Origin: Metellina segmentata
Lineage: Eukaryota; Arthropoda; Arachnida; Araneae; Tetragnathidae
Reading direction: 5' to 3'
DNA: 64,000 nt
Assembly: GCA_947359465.1 (NCBI GenBank)
Contig: OX375873.1
Location: 132,386,899-132,450,898, forward strand
Shown here piece after piece: positions 23,630 to 34,999 of the stretch (its first letter is position 1; each line of letters begins with the position of its first letter). The position numbers and the translations under genes are program-made. The notes beneath the pieces are model-generated. The model was not told the origin of the DNA. It saw nothing but the letters and a program-made list of their open reading frames with translations, and did not search any database.

Positions 23630-24265
23630 ACTTCAAGTTGTCAGTTTTCTTATAATTACACTTACCAGGAATTTTATAATATCAGTGTGATCCTGCCATC
23701 TACAAACGTGGTGAACCGCCTTTTCAACGAAATGACTAGTGACGATAAATATAATTCTAATGCTGAAATTCTCGAACTACAAAAGGTGAGTGTAAAAATT
23801 CCTCCTTTATGGATTGACAGACCAGAAAAATGGTTATATCAAGTGGAAGCACAGTTTAAATAACTGGAATTGTTGCGGAAGAAACAAAATTTATATAATT
23901 ATGTGGTTTTACAATCGGACCCTAGATATGTGGAAAACATAAAGGGATATTGTTAATCGTGTTTCTAGTACCAGGTATACAGATTCAAAAGAAGCGAGAC
24001 TGTTGAACTTGTTTAAATAAAGTGAAAGTGTTCGAAGATTAATCACAAGAATAGAGTTAGGAAATATAAAACCTAGTCACCTTCTTAAAAACATATAAAT
24101 CAGTTTCAACTTCTGACACCTCAGACAATCTAGTCAAAATCTCTTTGGCTCGAGAAATTACCACATTCGATGAAAAATAAATGGTTGTTCGAAAAAGCGG
24201 ACTTTAAGTTGTAGGTTTTCTTATGATAATTACATTTACCAGGAATTCTATAATAGCAGTGTTCT
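23630..24265 (+). mobile_element. LTR retrotransposon remnant
   Basis: A gag-like fragment is flanked by two similar direct repeats: 23632-23690 (acttcaagttgtcagttttc, acttaccaggaatttta) and 24205-24262 (actttaagttgtaggttttc, atttaccaggaattcta). These could be the 3' parts of two LTRs, but full LTR boundaries were not resolved. No pol region was found. Confidence 0.5.
23732..24180 (+). pseudogene. Ty3/gypsy-like gag fragment
   Basis: The ATG at 23732 starts a 43-residue frame containing KIPPLWIDRPEKWLYQVEAQF and then a stop. After frame changes the text continues with DPRYVEN, RYTDSKEARLLNLFK and ITRIELGNIKPSHLLKN. Gag proteins of arthropod gypsy-like elements carry the same order (P..W...P..WF.Q.EAQF ... 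IELGD.KPS.LL). Stops and shifts show it is dead; capsid and nucleocapsid tails are absent. It is a degraded endogenous element with no replication capacity. Confidence 0.65.
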
Positions 24266-24289
24266 ATAATATAGTATCTATAATATCAG

Positions 24290-24785
24290 CAATTCTATTT
24301 CCAACCAACTAAAAACTTAGTCCCCTCCCATTCACAGTTTTAATTTCTTTAAATCCATAGCAAATAGTAATCGAATTTGTGATAAATTGTGTGTGTGTGT
24401 GTGTTTAACACTTGCATCACACAAAATATATTTTAACATAATTTCAACTGTAGAAAATTTATGATAAAGAATCTTAGAATTTCAATACACTTGTGATGAA
24501 ATTCTAATTTTATTTTGTACTGAGATTTTAAGGGATTTTTTCAAGAGGATTTTACCTCTTCTATGCGAGTTAATGTTAAAAAGTAACAAATGCATTTTAT
24601 CACAAATTTATTACACGTCGTTACGTTACATATAAAACACCAAGTAAAAGGCTTCGAGATATGAGTTTCTTAGCATTTCTAATACAAATTGTTGTTCATC
24701 TGTAGACTGGTAAAGTCCACTAAGTTATATTTTCTTTACATGACGAAATATTTCGATTTATTTTTGAAATAGAGTTATATTTCTT
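24290..24785. other. No gene; short (GT)n
   Basis: Nothing supported except a short GT run at about 24388-24404. Confidence 0.4.
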
Positions 24786-24789
24786 CTTG

Positions 24790-25080
24790 GTAGGTAGTTA
24801 TTTAATCACCATCGCTCTGGAGGTGTAAAGGGTGATCAGCGACGGTCCGAAGTCAATCCTGGGATAAAAGATCCAAGGACACTTCATCATTTTGGATCAC
24901 AGTCAGGTGACAACGCGTCACAACCAAAATTATCACCCCTCACACTCTCCAAACTTCCACACCACGCCAACGTAAAGAAATATGAGGCCACGAGAGATGA
25001 AATGCGTACCAGCCACCTCGTATGTCAGGATACGCCATTTGGTCATCTGGGCTTTGTCATCCGGTTACGTATCCCAGACA
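24790..25080 (-). mobile_element. SINE, diverged, minus orientation
   Basis: Reading on + it shows ggtaggtagttatttaatca, cgacggtccg, aaagatccaaggaca, ggatcacagtcaggtgac, cacactctccaaacttccac and gccaacgta. The head end (to about 25080) is too decayed to type with confidence. Confidence 0.7.
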
Positions 25081-25084
25081 TATT

Positions 25085-26345
25085 ACTCAACGGAACTGTC
25101 GAATGTCTACGTTCTTTTAGATTACATAATCTCAGTTAGATTGTATTGAATAATTGTAGGTGGACTTTTTGGTTGCATGCATGAAGACTAAACGCTTATT
25201 AAAAAAATTAACATTTCCTAAAAACCCATAAGCAGATACAAAGTTATACAGAATGTTCATCAACACACTCATAAGATCCAAATCCTCATCAATCACATTT
25301 CAATCATGATTACAGTTCAATGTTATATCTCTCCGTTTGCGCTTGAATAGTAAATATAACAACTCTTGAAATCGTTTGCATGAGCGCAATAAAAATTCAA
25401 TTCTCAAATCGTTTGCATGCTCTCGCAACGTAGAAGATGGTTTTTGGTTTCTGTCAAGTTTAAAATACGCAACATTCGGGTTGTATTTCACGATTCTACC
25501 AATTAGGCTACCACGGCCTATATTGATTGGTAAATACTAATGTGCTTAATTTGTATAAACGTATTTAATATTGTTCATTTTTCTGTCAGTGGAATCGTAA
25601 GGTTTGATGAGCTAAAACTGACATGAAGTATGCAGTCTCCTAAAATCCAAAGTTTTAAAATACTCCCTTGCGAGGGGCCGCACTTTATATGTCCACTACA
25701 CTAGTAATCTGTGAATTGTAGGTGGCACGTGTTCCATTTCTCCCTGCGTATAAATATATCTCATCTGCTGCAGTAAAACTTTTCATCTAACTACAAAACC
25801 ATTACTTGAAATTGTTTGCCTTGTGTCTAGCGCAACATGTCCAAATATGACACTTGCGCTATAAAATCCCCAAACTAAACAACTTCTCTCCCCGATTCTA
25901 GTCTGAAAGTAGTGTTAGTGCTCGGATTCCTCTATTTCAACCATAGGCATGATATATAATTAGATTGAACATTGCTATTGTGAGGAACTTCAAAGAGTGT
26001 GACCTATTATCGACAATAGTACGTAGTCAAGTGACTGCTTAGTGAAAATTTACTTGATTGGCATTATTTGTCTCGGTTGGCAATATAATATTTTATGATT
26101 GGGTACTTGTGTGAATTCACATTTTGAGTTGTGACAAAAGTGGTGAAATCCCCAGTCTAATATGATGTCGAGCGGAAAAATCAGGTGATGGATCAATGAA
26201 TCTGAGTCTTCTCCCGTCTAGTGAATCAACCAGATGTTGATAGTTCCCTTCCACTCGGAAGACGAAAGAAGTTTAAGAGTCAAGTCACTATTCCTTGTGT
26301 CCTCGGATCTTTTCTTCCGTGTTTTATCCTTGACTCTCGTCATAT
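25085..26345. other. No supported gene
   Basis: Mostly unique sequence. 25370-25435 holds a short duplicated block (gaaatcgtttgcatgagcgc / caaatcgtttgcatgctctc). A TATAAATA at about 25749 is isolated and not enough for a promoter call. Confidence 0.35.
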
Positions 26346-26349
26346 GCCC

Positions 26350-26815
26350 GGACGACCAACCGGTATGTTGGTTAAGGTGTTAGCCTCTCCATAGGAAGGC
26401 TCCTGGTTAGAATCCGGGACAGTTCACGGATATTTGTAATCGTATGGTGTAGAAGTGGCTGGTGCACCTTAAATCTGTTACGGCCAAAAGTCCTCACGTT
26501 GGGTTGGTGTGGAAGTATGGTGAGTGTGGTGCCAGCTCAGGTGTTGCCTCGTCATCAGACCGTGGTTCAAAATTACGAGGTGTTGCCTCGTCATCAGACC
26601 GTGGTTCAAAATTACGAGGTGTTGCCTCGTCATCAGACCGTGGTTCAAAATTACGAAGTGTTGTCCTCTGATCTGAACTTTGGGGACTGATCCCGGACCG
26701 TCGTCAATAGCCCGTTGTGCTGCTCAAGAATGACGTTAATTAAAATTACCTTACCTTACCTCACCAATAGCCTGTTGAGTTGCTCCACTGCAACGTTGCT
26801 TAAAATATCTTCCTA
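26350..26815 (+). mobile_element. SINE, type A head, with internal triplication and extra tail
   Basis: The type A head (gacgaccaaccggtatgttg, gttaaggtgttagcctc) is followed by the body, then a 39-bp unit with gttgcctcgtcatcagaccg and tggttcaaaattacg repeated three times (about 26540-26655). After the normal tail (attaccttaccttacc) another tail unit follows at 26763-26815. Confidence 0.85.
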
Positions 26816-26819
26816 CGTA

Positions 26820-28160
26820 CCTAAAAAGTAAATCTAAATTAATTAAAATACAAGTGATTTGGATTCACTGATCGAGCGAAGACTTAAAAGCGGTAATTAT
26901 TTGACATCGCATAGAAATAGTTTTATCTGAAGTTTTAAGGCTGTTTTGTGAACGTGAGAAAGTCATCAACCTTCTAATGAAATAGACGAAGCATGTGCCC
27001 GCAGCTTCATGTTATTTCTTACAGTTTGAAGATATGTCACGTGGTCTTGAGTAAAAGCATGAATCCTAAATTATTGTTTGGTTAAAGTGATTATCCACCG
27101 TGATCAAAAACGAAAGTATTGCGATTCGACTGATAATAGGCTAGGGCGATTCGGTAGTCGTTTTCTCCCCTTCAGAGATCTTACGACAAAGACTCCGACC
27201 ACATGCTCCATCTATTTCACTAGAAGGTCGTTGAAAAACGTCGAATTAACCACACGAATTAGAGTTAAACGCTATTCTCAACAATTGATTTGCACCTCAG
27301 AATGTCAACAATGCAAACTAATTCCCGCACGCAAGTATTCTTATTATAAATGACGAACTCCTTTTTGCATGATTTTATTAATAACGAGTTCCCACCACCA
27401 ACCAGACTGAGGTGGAAACCAGGAATCATCATTTTCAATGGTTTAACGATAATGATTCCTCATCCCGAAGGAACAATGCTGGAATTACCATCATCTGTCT
27501 CTACCTTTCACTCGGTTTGTTCAATCCTTATCCTAGAACCTTTTGAATCCTCATTCAGCGAGTTCAGTGAATGGGAAGCAGCTGTAGCTCATTCATTTCC
27601 ATCCCTGGACACAAATCACCCTAGTTTTCTAAGGGATAATAGCTTTCAACGTACATTTCCCATATCAAAAGGCATCAGAAATACATACTAACAATTACAC
27701 CGAGCGCGTGCATTACTGCCCATGAATGTATCTGGTTCTGATACAGTGATTGGGATTGGGAAATATATTAATGTCACAACGAGTTTAAATAACTGTAACT
27801 GTCAAATAATTGTAAAAATCTTCCACGTGATTTTCTCTGAGATTCAGATGAATTTATGAAGATACAGAATCATTTAATGAAATGTGGCTTATTCTATTTT
27901 AATATCCATTCAGTGCTTTCATAAAGACTTATTATTAAACATCCTCAGAAACTACGGAGTCGGAATTTTATTAGAGTACTCCAGAATCGCGAGATAGAGA
28001 GAAGATAGTCAGTATCCAGATAGATAGAAGATAAGTTAGAATCCAGATCTCAGCATCCGATTCGGTATAATTAGACTTACCATATTTAAACATCAATCGA
28101 AACTTCCTTGGTTGAGAAAACTAATAAGCTAGAATGTTTTGTAAACAAACAGATCTATCA
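26820..28160. other. No supported gene; one 113-residue open frame
   Basis: An open frame at 27350-27691 (+), starting MTNSFLHDFINNEF, is moderately long and not repeated elsewhere in the window, but has no recognisable motif and no clear splice context. It could be a host exon or chance. Confidence 0.25.
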
Positions 28161-28164
28161 TACA

Positions 28165-28232
28165 AATAAAAGGGAAATTTGTGTTTACAGCATTGTAACT
28201 GGAATGTTATAAACACAAATTTTCTTTTTATT
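28165..28232. repeat. Short hairpin-forming inverted repeat
   Basis: Arms of 23 bp (28165-28187 and 28210-28232; aaatttgtgttta / taaacacaaattt) are separated by 22 bp. About two mismatches. Confidence 0.75.
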
Positions 28233-28237
28233 AGAAA

Positions 28238-28372
28238 GGCCGTGATAGCACAGTTGGAAGAGTATCGAATTACAACCGGAATGTCGTAAGTTCGAAACTA
28301 GGTAGCAACCAAAGACCAATACAAGGGACGTTGTGTTGCTCTAGTACGACGTTAATTAAATTTACTTTACCA
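28238..28372 (+). mobile_element. SINE, type B head, internally deleted
   Basis: The type B head (ggccgtgatagcacagttgg ... gtaagttcgaaact) is joined almost directly to the tail (gttgtgttgctctagtacga, ttaattaaatttac). The body is missing. Confidence 0.75.
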
Positions 28373-28375
28373 AAA

Positions 28376-28612
28376 CAAGGGCTTGTGCACTTTAAATCAA
28401 TCATTGCCTCAAATGTCCTTACGTTGATGTGATGTGGAAGTTTGGAGAGTGGGGTGGCAGCTCAGTTGTTGATCTCTTTATCTGGCCGTGGTGTCGTCTC
28501 AGATCTTCCCATTCGAAATTGTTCCCGGACCGTCACCAATAGCCCTATCTGTTGCTTATCTGTGACGTTAATCTACCTAGTCGTTTACTTTACCTACCTA
28601 GTCGTTTAATAG
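28376..28612 (+). mobile_element. SINE body and tail, headless
   Basis: It starts at gcttgtgcactttaaatc and runs through gtggaagtttggagagtgg, ccggaccgtcaccaatagcc and tgacgttaatctacctag. It directly follows the deleted copy. Confidence 0.7.
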
Positions 28613-28619
28613 AGTATCA

Positions 28620-29285
28620 AGCTTTCTCAGATTCGTGATATAATAAAATTTACAACTTCAAGTATTAATTCGTGTCAGGAAAACATTAAAATGCTTAATT
28701 TAAATTTTAAATTAGAACCATTTAATGTTTGTAAAATCCAACCGGGCCATTGAAAGTGACGTATAGGTCAAACAATATAGTTGCTTCTGTTTCTCAGTTT
28801 GAATTCATGGAAGTTTAAGTCTTTATCTTAGAATGTTCAGACGTTTTTTAAAGAAATTGCACATGGAATCATTTGATATGATTAGAAAATAAGGGTCCAT
28901 AAGTGTTGAATTTTGTTTAGCAGGAGCTATAAATACTAGCTGAAAATAACTGAAATTAATGCTTACTGAATATTATTTTAAGTGCTGTATGAACTTAAAG
29001 AGAACAAGTACAATATCATCATAACAGAAGCAACTTACATCAAAAAGAAATTACTGATCAAGAATAGAAATTGGCAAACAAATGGAGCTGGCACTGTTTT
29101 GATGCGACACCGGAGAAATGTTTCGATAAAATTCGTTTAAATATGTGTAAATTGGTCTATAAACGGTTAATGCATCCATTTTCAAACCACAATAAAATCT
29201 TATATCTATTCATTAACATACAAAATTATGTTAAAATCTGGTACAGATTGATAAATCACATATCTAACATTGTTTCTAGCGTTTA
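28620..29285. other. No feature seen
   Basis: AT-rich sequence before the Tc1 element; nothing supported. Confidence 0.4.
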
Positions 29286-29293
29286 ACTATATA

Positions 29294-30744
29294 CACTCTA
29301 TAACAAAAAAATCGATGCACCAAGAAGGAGTTGTCCGATGGAGACAAAAATTGGTGGATAGGAAAATTATGTACAGAATAAAAAATTATTAAAATTTCAG
29401 AACAATTGTATGATTTATTTCAGAACAATTGAATGATTTATTTCAGAACAATTGAATGATTTATTTCAGAGTTCCAGTAACGAGATCAATAAGGTGTTGA
29501 TCCGCCTCTAGCCTGGATGCAAGCTGCCACACGGCGTGGCATAGACCGATAAAGCTCCCGTGTGGTCTCCTGCGGTATTTCTTGCCAAATTTGCTCCAAT
29601 TGTCGGACTACGTCATCAACATTCCCTACCGGATGCAGTCGCCTTCTCATCATATCCCATACATGCTCGATAGGAGAGAGATCTGGTGATCTGGCTGGCC
29701 AAGGAAGTGTTTGACAAGCTTGAAGACAGTTCATAGCAACACGTGCCGTATGTGGTCTGGCATTGTCTTGCTGAAAAATAAGCCCAGGGTACTGCGAAAG
29801 CAACGGTAGCAAAACAAGTCTCAGAATGTCGTTATCGTACCGCTGTGCACTAAGTGTACCTCTAATGACGACCAAAGGGGTCCGGCTATCAACGGAAATG
29901 GCACCCCAAACCATAACTTCTTGTTGAGGGCCCGTGTGGCGTGCAATGGTGAAAGCAGGATCGGCACGCTACCCTGGGCGTCTCCAGAAACGTCTTCCAT
30001 GATCGTCAAGACACAGTTCGAAGCGGGATTCGTCGCTAAAGACTATACGTCCCCAGTAAGCATCATTCCAGCCTGATCGAGCCAAGCACCACTGTAATCT
30101 GGCTTGACAGTGTGCAGGCATGAGTGGCAGGTGGCGTAACGGTCGGCACGAGCGTAGATTTCGCTCTCTCAGCCGTCTGTGAATGGTCATGGTGGACACT
30201 CGTGTGTGGGTCGCACGACTGATGGTTGATAGCGATGAATCAGGGGCTGTGACAGCTGATCTGACAATCACTCTGTCCTCGCGATCTTTTGTGGCCCTAC
30301 GTCGACCGCTATCATCATGACGCTGAAATCTGCCATTGTCCACCCAATCTTGCCAGCATCTTCTAATCGCCGCATCGCTTTGACTCACATGACGAGCGAT
30401 TCTCCGATTTGCCCAACCTGCCTGTTTCAATCCAATGATACGACCTCTTTCAAACTCTGAAAGTTGCTCGTAATGAGCTCGAATCCTGCAGCGAGGCATT
30501 TTTTCAGTCGTTGAAAGGTATCCTAAATCGCAATGCAGCAGAAATTTTTAACAACAGTTCAAGAACAACTCCTTATATACATCTGCTGGATGCGCAGTTC
30601 CGATGCGCTGGAGATCGCACTATTCATTCATTGGACACCAAATTTTAATCAGTTGCATATTTGGTCAAAACATTTATGCATACGAAATTTCAAAGCAATC
30701 GGATAAATTCCTTCTTGGTACGTCGATTTTTTTGTTATAGAGTG
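29294..30744 (-). mobile_element. Nearly intact Tc1-like element
   Basis: A 1451-bp element has terminal inverted repeats starting CACTCTATAACAAAAAAATC at both ends and TA on both flanks (29292-29293 and 30745-30746). The terminal repeats differ only slightly. A short direct repeat (ttcagaacaattgaatgatt) is present three times at about 29397-29470, inside the end next to the transposase stop. Fragments of relatives lie at 6951-7684 and 47432-48252. Confidence 0.92.
29486..30499 (-). pseudogene. Tc1-type transposase with one in-frame stop
   Basis: The minus-strand frame from ATG at 30499 to a stop at 29486 spans 337 codons, a normal Tc1 length, broken only by TAG at codon 177. The N-terminal part (residues 1-125, from MPRCRIRAHYEQLSEFERGR) is the paired-type helix-turn-helix region. 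Catalytic residues are D156 (VFSDESRF), D245 (FQQDNARPHTAR) and E278 (SPDLSPIEHVWD). The C-terminus is SMPRRVAACIQARGGSTPY. The stop follows FWRRPG, where relatives read Q, so one C-to-T change would explain it. Thirty-two residues separate D245 and E278 instead of the usual 34. With the stop the copy should be inactive unless the codon is read through. Confidence 0.9.
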
Positions 30745-30746
30745 TA

Positions 30747-31004
30747 TATGGTGTGGGCAAGCTTTGAACTTCAATTACCCGACAGTCTTGTTAAAGTTGC
30801 GAAAGTAAACTATATTTTCAACCATCTGAACAGATCGATCCTTTAGCTATAACGGACTGTCAAGTAATATTTGGTTGTAAGTTTTTAAATCTAGCTATAT
30901 TTTACAAGCATTTTAGATGATGTAATCTTAGAAATTTCTTATTCCTTTTATTTTAGTAGTATCTTGTAAAATGTTCTCACAAATATTAAATTTTACAAAT
31001 GTTT
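30747..31004. other. No feature seen
   Basis: AT-rich sequence; nothing supported. Confidence 0.4.
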
Positions 31005-31150
31005 TGGGTAAGTAGGTGTTTTACGTGTTTAGATATTTTATTTAACGCCGCACAGGAGGAACAAGAAAGGCTATTTGTGACTGTCCGGGATCAAACTCGA
31101 AGGGAAAGATTGAGGGTACTAAGTATTTTTGAACCATTCTCAGGTGATGA
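31005..31150 (-). mobile_element. SINE 3' fragment, minus orientation
   Basis: On + it reads gtaggtgttttacgtg, aacgccgcacaggagg, gtccgggatcaaact and gaagggaaagattgagg. The head is missing. Confidence 0.65.
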
Positions 31151-31169
31151 ACTAATATTTTGGAACAAG

Positions 31170-31430
31170 GTAGGTTGGTTGCTTATTAACGATGAACTGT
31201 AGCAAGTCAACGAGATATTCATGACGATCCGGGATCAATTCTTGCCACGGTCAGGTGATGAGAACATTTGATCTGACACCGTCCAAACTTCCAAACTTCT
31301 GAGGACATGTACTGCCAAGACAGAAAGCCCCCACGTTCACGACGCTCTGTGGTTGGACCGAGTTCAAACATGCAGTGCTCCTGTTGCTAATCAGTTACCC
31401 TTCCAACTGGGCTACCACAACTCATGTTTT
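31170..31430 (-). mobile_element. SINE, type B head, minus orientation
   Basis: It starts with ggtaggttggttgcttatta and continues with gacgatccgggatcaatt and tccaaacttcc. It ends with the type B head (gagttcaaac, ttgctaatcagttac, ttccaactgggctacc). Confidence 0.7.
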
Positions 31431-31454
31431 GTAAAGAAAGCGTGACAATGGTCT

Positions 31455-31955
31455 GTGACCTTTCCTGTTCTTTCTAGTTACCAAACGATCCGATTTGTTA
31501 AACCTTTCCTGTTCTTTCCATTTACCAAACTTTCCGATTTGGTAGACTTTCCATGTTCCCTAACTCTCCGATTTGTTAGACCTTTTCAGTTCTTTCCTGT
31601 TATCAAACTTTTCGATTTGTTACACCTTTCTTGTTCTTTCCAGCTAAATAACTCTAAAATAAAAAATTTTGTAGACCATTTCGGTTCTTTCTAGTTACCA
31701 AACGATCCGATTTGTTAAACATTTCCTGTTCTTTCCAGTTACCAAACTTTCCGATTTGATAGACCTTTCCTGATCCCTAACTCTCCGATGTGTTAGACTT
31801 TTCCACTTCTTTCCTGTTACCAAAGTTTTCGATTTGCTACACCTTTCCTGTTCTTTCCAGCTACATAACTCTCCAAGTTGTTACACCTTTCCTATTCTTT
31901 CCAGCTAAATAACTCTCCGATTTTTTAGACCATTTCGGTTCTTTTTAGACCTTTT
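31455..31955. repeat. About 45-bp minisatellite with higher-order period
   Basis: Roughly twelve monomers contain cctttcctgttctttccag, tta(c)caaa and tccgatttgttaga. A larger period of 216 bp is visible because ccaaacgatccg recurs at 31481 and 31697 with the same order of variant monomers between. Confidence 0.85.
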
Positions 31956-32091
31956 CGGCATGTACGCAATCCCAGTATGTTAAATTACGATTAAAATAAA
32001 AATTATCCTGTTCATTGAATGCTATATAATGAAAAAGTATTTGTGTTTACAGTCAAGAAAATAACCTACATCTTATGTTATACACAATTGG

Positions 32092-32190
32092 TAATAGCAA
32101 TAGTAATTTTTAATTAACATCGTATTAGAGAAACACAACGGTCTATTGCCGATATCAATCTCCTTAGGGAAAGATTCGATTGTTATACGC
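32092..32190 (-). mobile_element. SINE tail fragment, minus orientation
   Basis: It contains gtaatttttaattaacatcg, agaaacacaacggtctattg and ccttagggaaagattcg. Confidence 0.65.
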
Positions 32191-32194
32191 AAAA

Positions 32195-33480
32195 AGCTTT
32201 CAGACGACATTCGCAAAATTGAACATCTGAAATACGAAGTATTTCCACGAACCGACATCTTTGCGTTTTGCTTTTGACTTCCAAAAGAAAAAAAATGAAA
32301 ATAAAAATAACAAATTGAACCATCGAGAATACAGCATTTCCACTTGAAGTGGGTCTTCACAAATCCACTCTGTGCCAACTGTTATAATCAAGAGTTCGCC
32401 AATTTGAACATAATGAAAAATACAGAATGCAACGAGCAATCTGAACCTTGAATCCGCGAGAGCTCGCGTTCCCCGATCTTTTTTCCTCATCCGACTCTGA
32501 ATATATGAAAATGAAAAGAGGGAAATAAATGTTGGAGACTCGCGGAGTGCTGCTTCAATAAGAGATGTCGCTTCTTTCGATCTAATATGCTTTCCGGAAA
32601 GCCCATCACTTCTAAAAATTCCGTGTTTTTGATGCTTTTGAATTCGCGCTGCCTCTACGACTTGAAAGTATAAAATAAACACGCCTCCTCCTATACTTTA
32701 AATCCTCGGCAGCATGCATATATACAAGAAGTCGCTTCGGTTTTTTTTCTATTCGCTTCGATCCCTCGTATATGAGGGATTTCTTTACGATATTTCTATT
32801 CCTTTATTAAACTCCCAGGATGTAAATCTTAGAAAATAAAAAAATAAAAAGATTTTTCAAGATTCTGGCCTTTACTCGGTCGCTGCGACTTTTTCTCCAA
32901 AAAAAAATCAGAACTTGCTTCATTTTGACCTGACAATGTTTACTTGTCCCGGAGCAAAATATTACCTCCATTTACGAAAAAATTGACATCCTCTGGTGAA
33001 GTGTGTTTGTCACTGGGAACTGAAGGTTTTTCTGATTGAATTTTTTAGGAAGATTGTAACCTCAATGACAGAATACTTCACTTCATTTCCTACTCCCATC
33101 TCTCTCACGAATGGAAGGAGGTATTGGGAAACCGGTTCCACCTTCCTACGAGTTTAATTAAGCTAAAACGGAATTTTACAGAAAATTTGAATTCGCTGGC
33201 AACTCTTTCAGTCCTTTGGAAGTATATTTTTGTTAAAGTTTGTTTTGGTGCAAATCTTTCAAAAATAGACTAACTTTGACGGTATTGGTTAACTTTCCCA
33301 TGCGATAGCATGTGAATGTGGATGTGATGCCTTAGCATGTGAATGTGGACACGAGAATCGAATTATTCTGATCTTACAAAATCTTGATTGTAAATTTTCG
33401 CAATTTGTATGAGAATAGTGTAAAAGAAAGTTGTTGAAATGAATACGTTTAAATGACAAAAATTAGTACAAGTTTAATTG
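32195..33480. other. No supported gene; one unrecognised 160-residue open frame
   Basis: The minus-strand frame at 32200-32682 (160 codons) overlaps another long frame and has no recognisable domain. One stretch is hydrophobic (LLFLFSFFFFW), reflecting a T/A run. The sequence is less repetitive than its surroundings and may be single-copy flank or intron. Confidence 0.3.
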
Positions 33481-33487
33481 TATCATA

Positions 33488-33843
33488 TTGCACTTTTGGT
33501 TTCATTTTAGAAAGACCTTCTTGTTTTACTTATTTATTAACCAATTGGGTTGATCTTGGTATCAAATTAAAGCTAATACTTTTGTCTTTCAAAATAAGGT
33601 ATAAAAAATACTAAGGATAATAGAGTGTTGCCATTCATCAGGTTAAGTGACTTTTTTTTTGTTTTTTCAATCGGTAGATTCAATAGTTCATACCGCATAA
33701 ACCACAAGTAACACATATATCATATTTTTTTTCTAGAATGAGCAGCTCATGTACGTTGTGTGTTTTAAAAATAAGAAGGGTGTTTTTGTGGTTATGGAAT
33801 AAAAAATAAATTTGTTTAGCAAAAATTTTATTTCAAAATCAAC
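33488..33843 (+). repeat. Left terminal inverted repeat of the long-TIR transposon
   Basis: Imperfect inverted partner of 38329-38683. The matching text ends inside at ttcaaaatcaac. Confidence 0.8.
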
Positions 33844-34999
33844 TTTTTAAATGTACATTTAAAGTTTATTTGAGCTTAAAATAACTATTTTCTGCAGTTG
33901 TTTGTCAACCTTTTAATCTATTTTCTATGTTCGTCCTGATACAGATAATGTTAAAGGAACTGGAATTTCTTGGACTGCATTTTGATAGGGCACCCAGCAG
34001 CAATCAGTTTTAGTTGTTCAAAAATATGTACGTGAAGGGCCTGGCGGATGTATGAATTTAATCTTTGCATCTCTTTCTTCTTCACACTTGTTTAGTACCT
34101 TCTCAATCCACAATTTACTGTCATAGATGACTGAATCTTTTCAGGAATAATATTTACCACTTCTCTGGTTTTGCTATCGACAGTTGACGTAAAAAAAATT
34201 TCAGAAACCGCAACATTCTTCACCAAAACGTTTATTTTGTCTAATGGCTTGAAGAAGTGGTTCTCTCTGGTACATATTATTGGTTAAAGACTTTTTATAT
34301 CTTTCCTGTAGAAAATCTTCATTTGCTACCACCTCTGCTGCTGATGTGAAAAATATCTGAATCCCCTTTATGTTTTTAGAGGCAAATTGAAACAAATCAT
34401 GTGCATTTAAAATCTGTCCCTCAACAGTTCTTTGAAGACTGGCTTTTGTGGCAAGACGCTTTACTGTACCTTCTACTCCATTACATGTATTTTTGCCATG
34501 ACAAGAGGCAAAGAAATGCCATTCAGTAGTCATGCCATAGTCGGGATGATATAAATTTATAAAGTTTTTGTAGTTCCTATAATGAGCTGAAGTACCATCA
34601 CTAAAACATATTACATCATTTAAATGACGGTAGTTCTTTTTCAGATACTGTAGAAGTGACTTCTCTGGAATGAAAAAAAAACGTTGTAGAGTTAAGATTG
34701 AGGCAGTCACCAATAAAGCACATTGACTTTAATTTAAGTTCACCGTTATACAGGGTGGTCCCGAATTCATGGTACAAACTTTAATGGTAGGTACAGGACA
34801 TTGTAACAATGATTTATTGTATAGGAATGTATAGTTGCAAGTGACGCGGTGAGGCGTAATCAGGGGAAATAAAAGGAAAGAGAAATGGAGTGATCGGTTG
34901 GTATCATTGCCGGTAGAGGGCAGTAGATGTCTAGCCGCTGTTGAACATGATGCATCGCAGTAGGGAAAAGCGCCATTCACAATTGTGCTGCCGTAGACG

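Noticed and set aside
25749..25756. TATA-box promoter
   Set aside because: An isolated TATAAATA in AT-rich DNA with no transcript start or gene downstream that I can support.
28238..28312. tRNA gene (type B head)
   Set aside because: Same reason: repeated SINE head with a decayed B box and no clear cloverleaf.
32200..32682. 160-residue minus-strand protein
   Set aside because: No motif, overlaps another long frame, and has a low-complexity hydrophobic run; no splice or promoter support.
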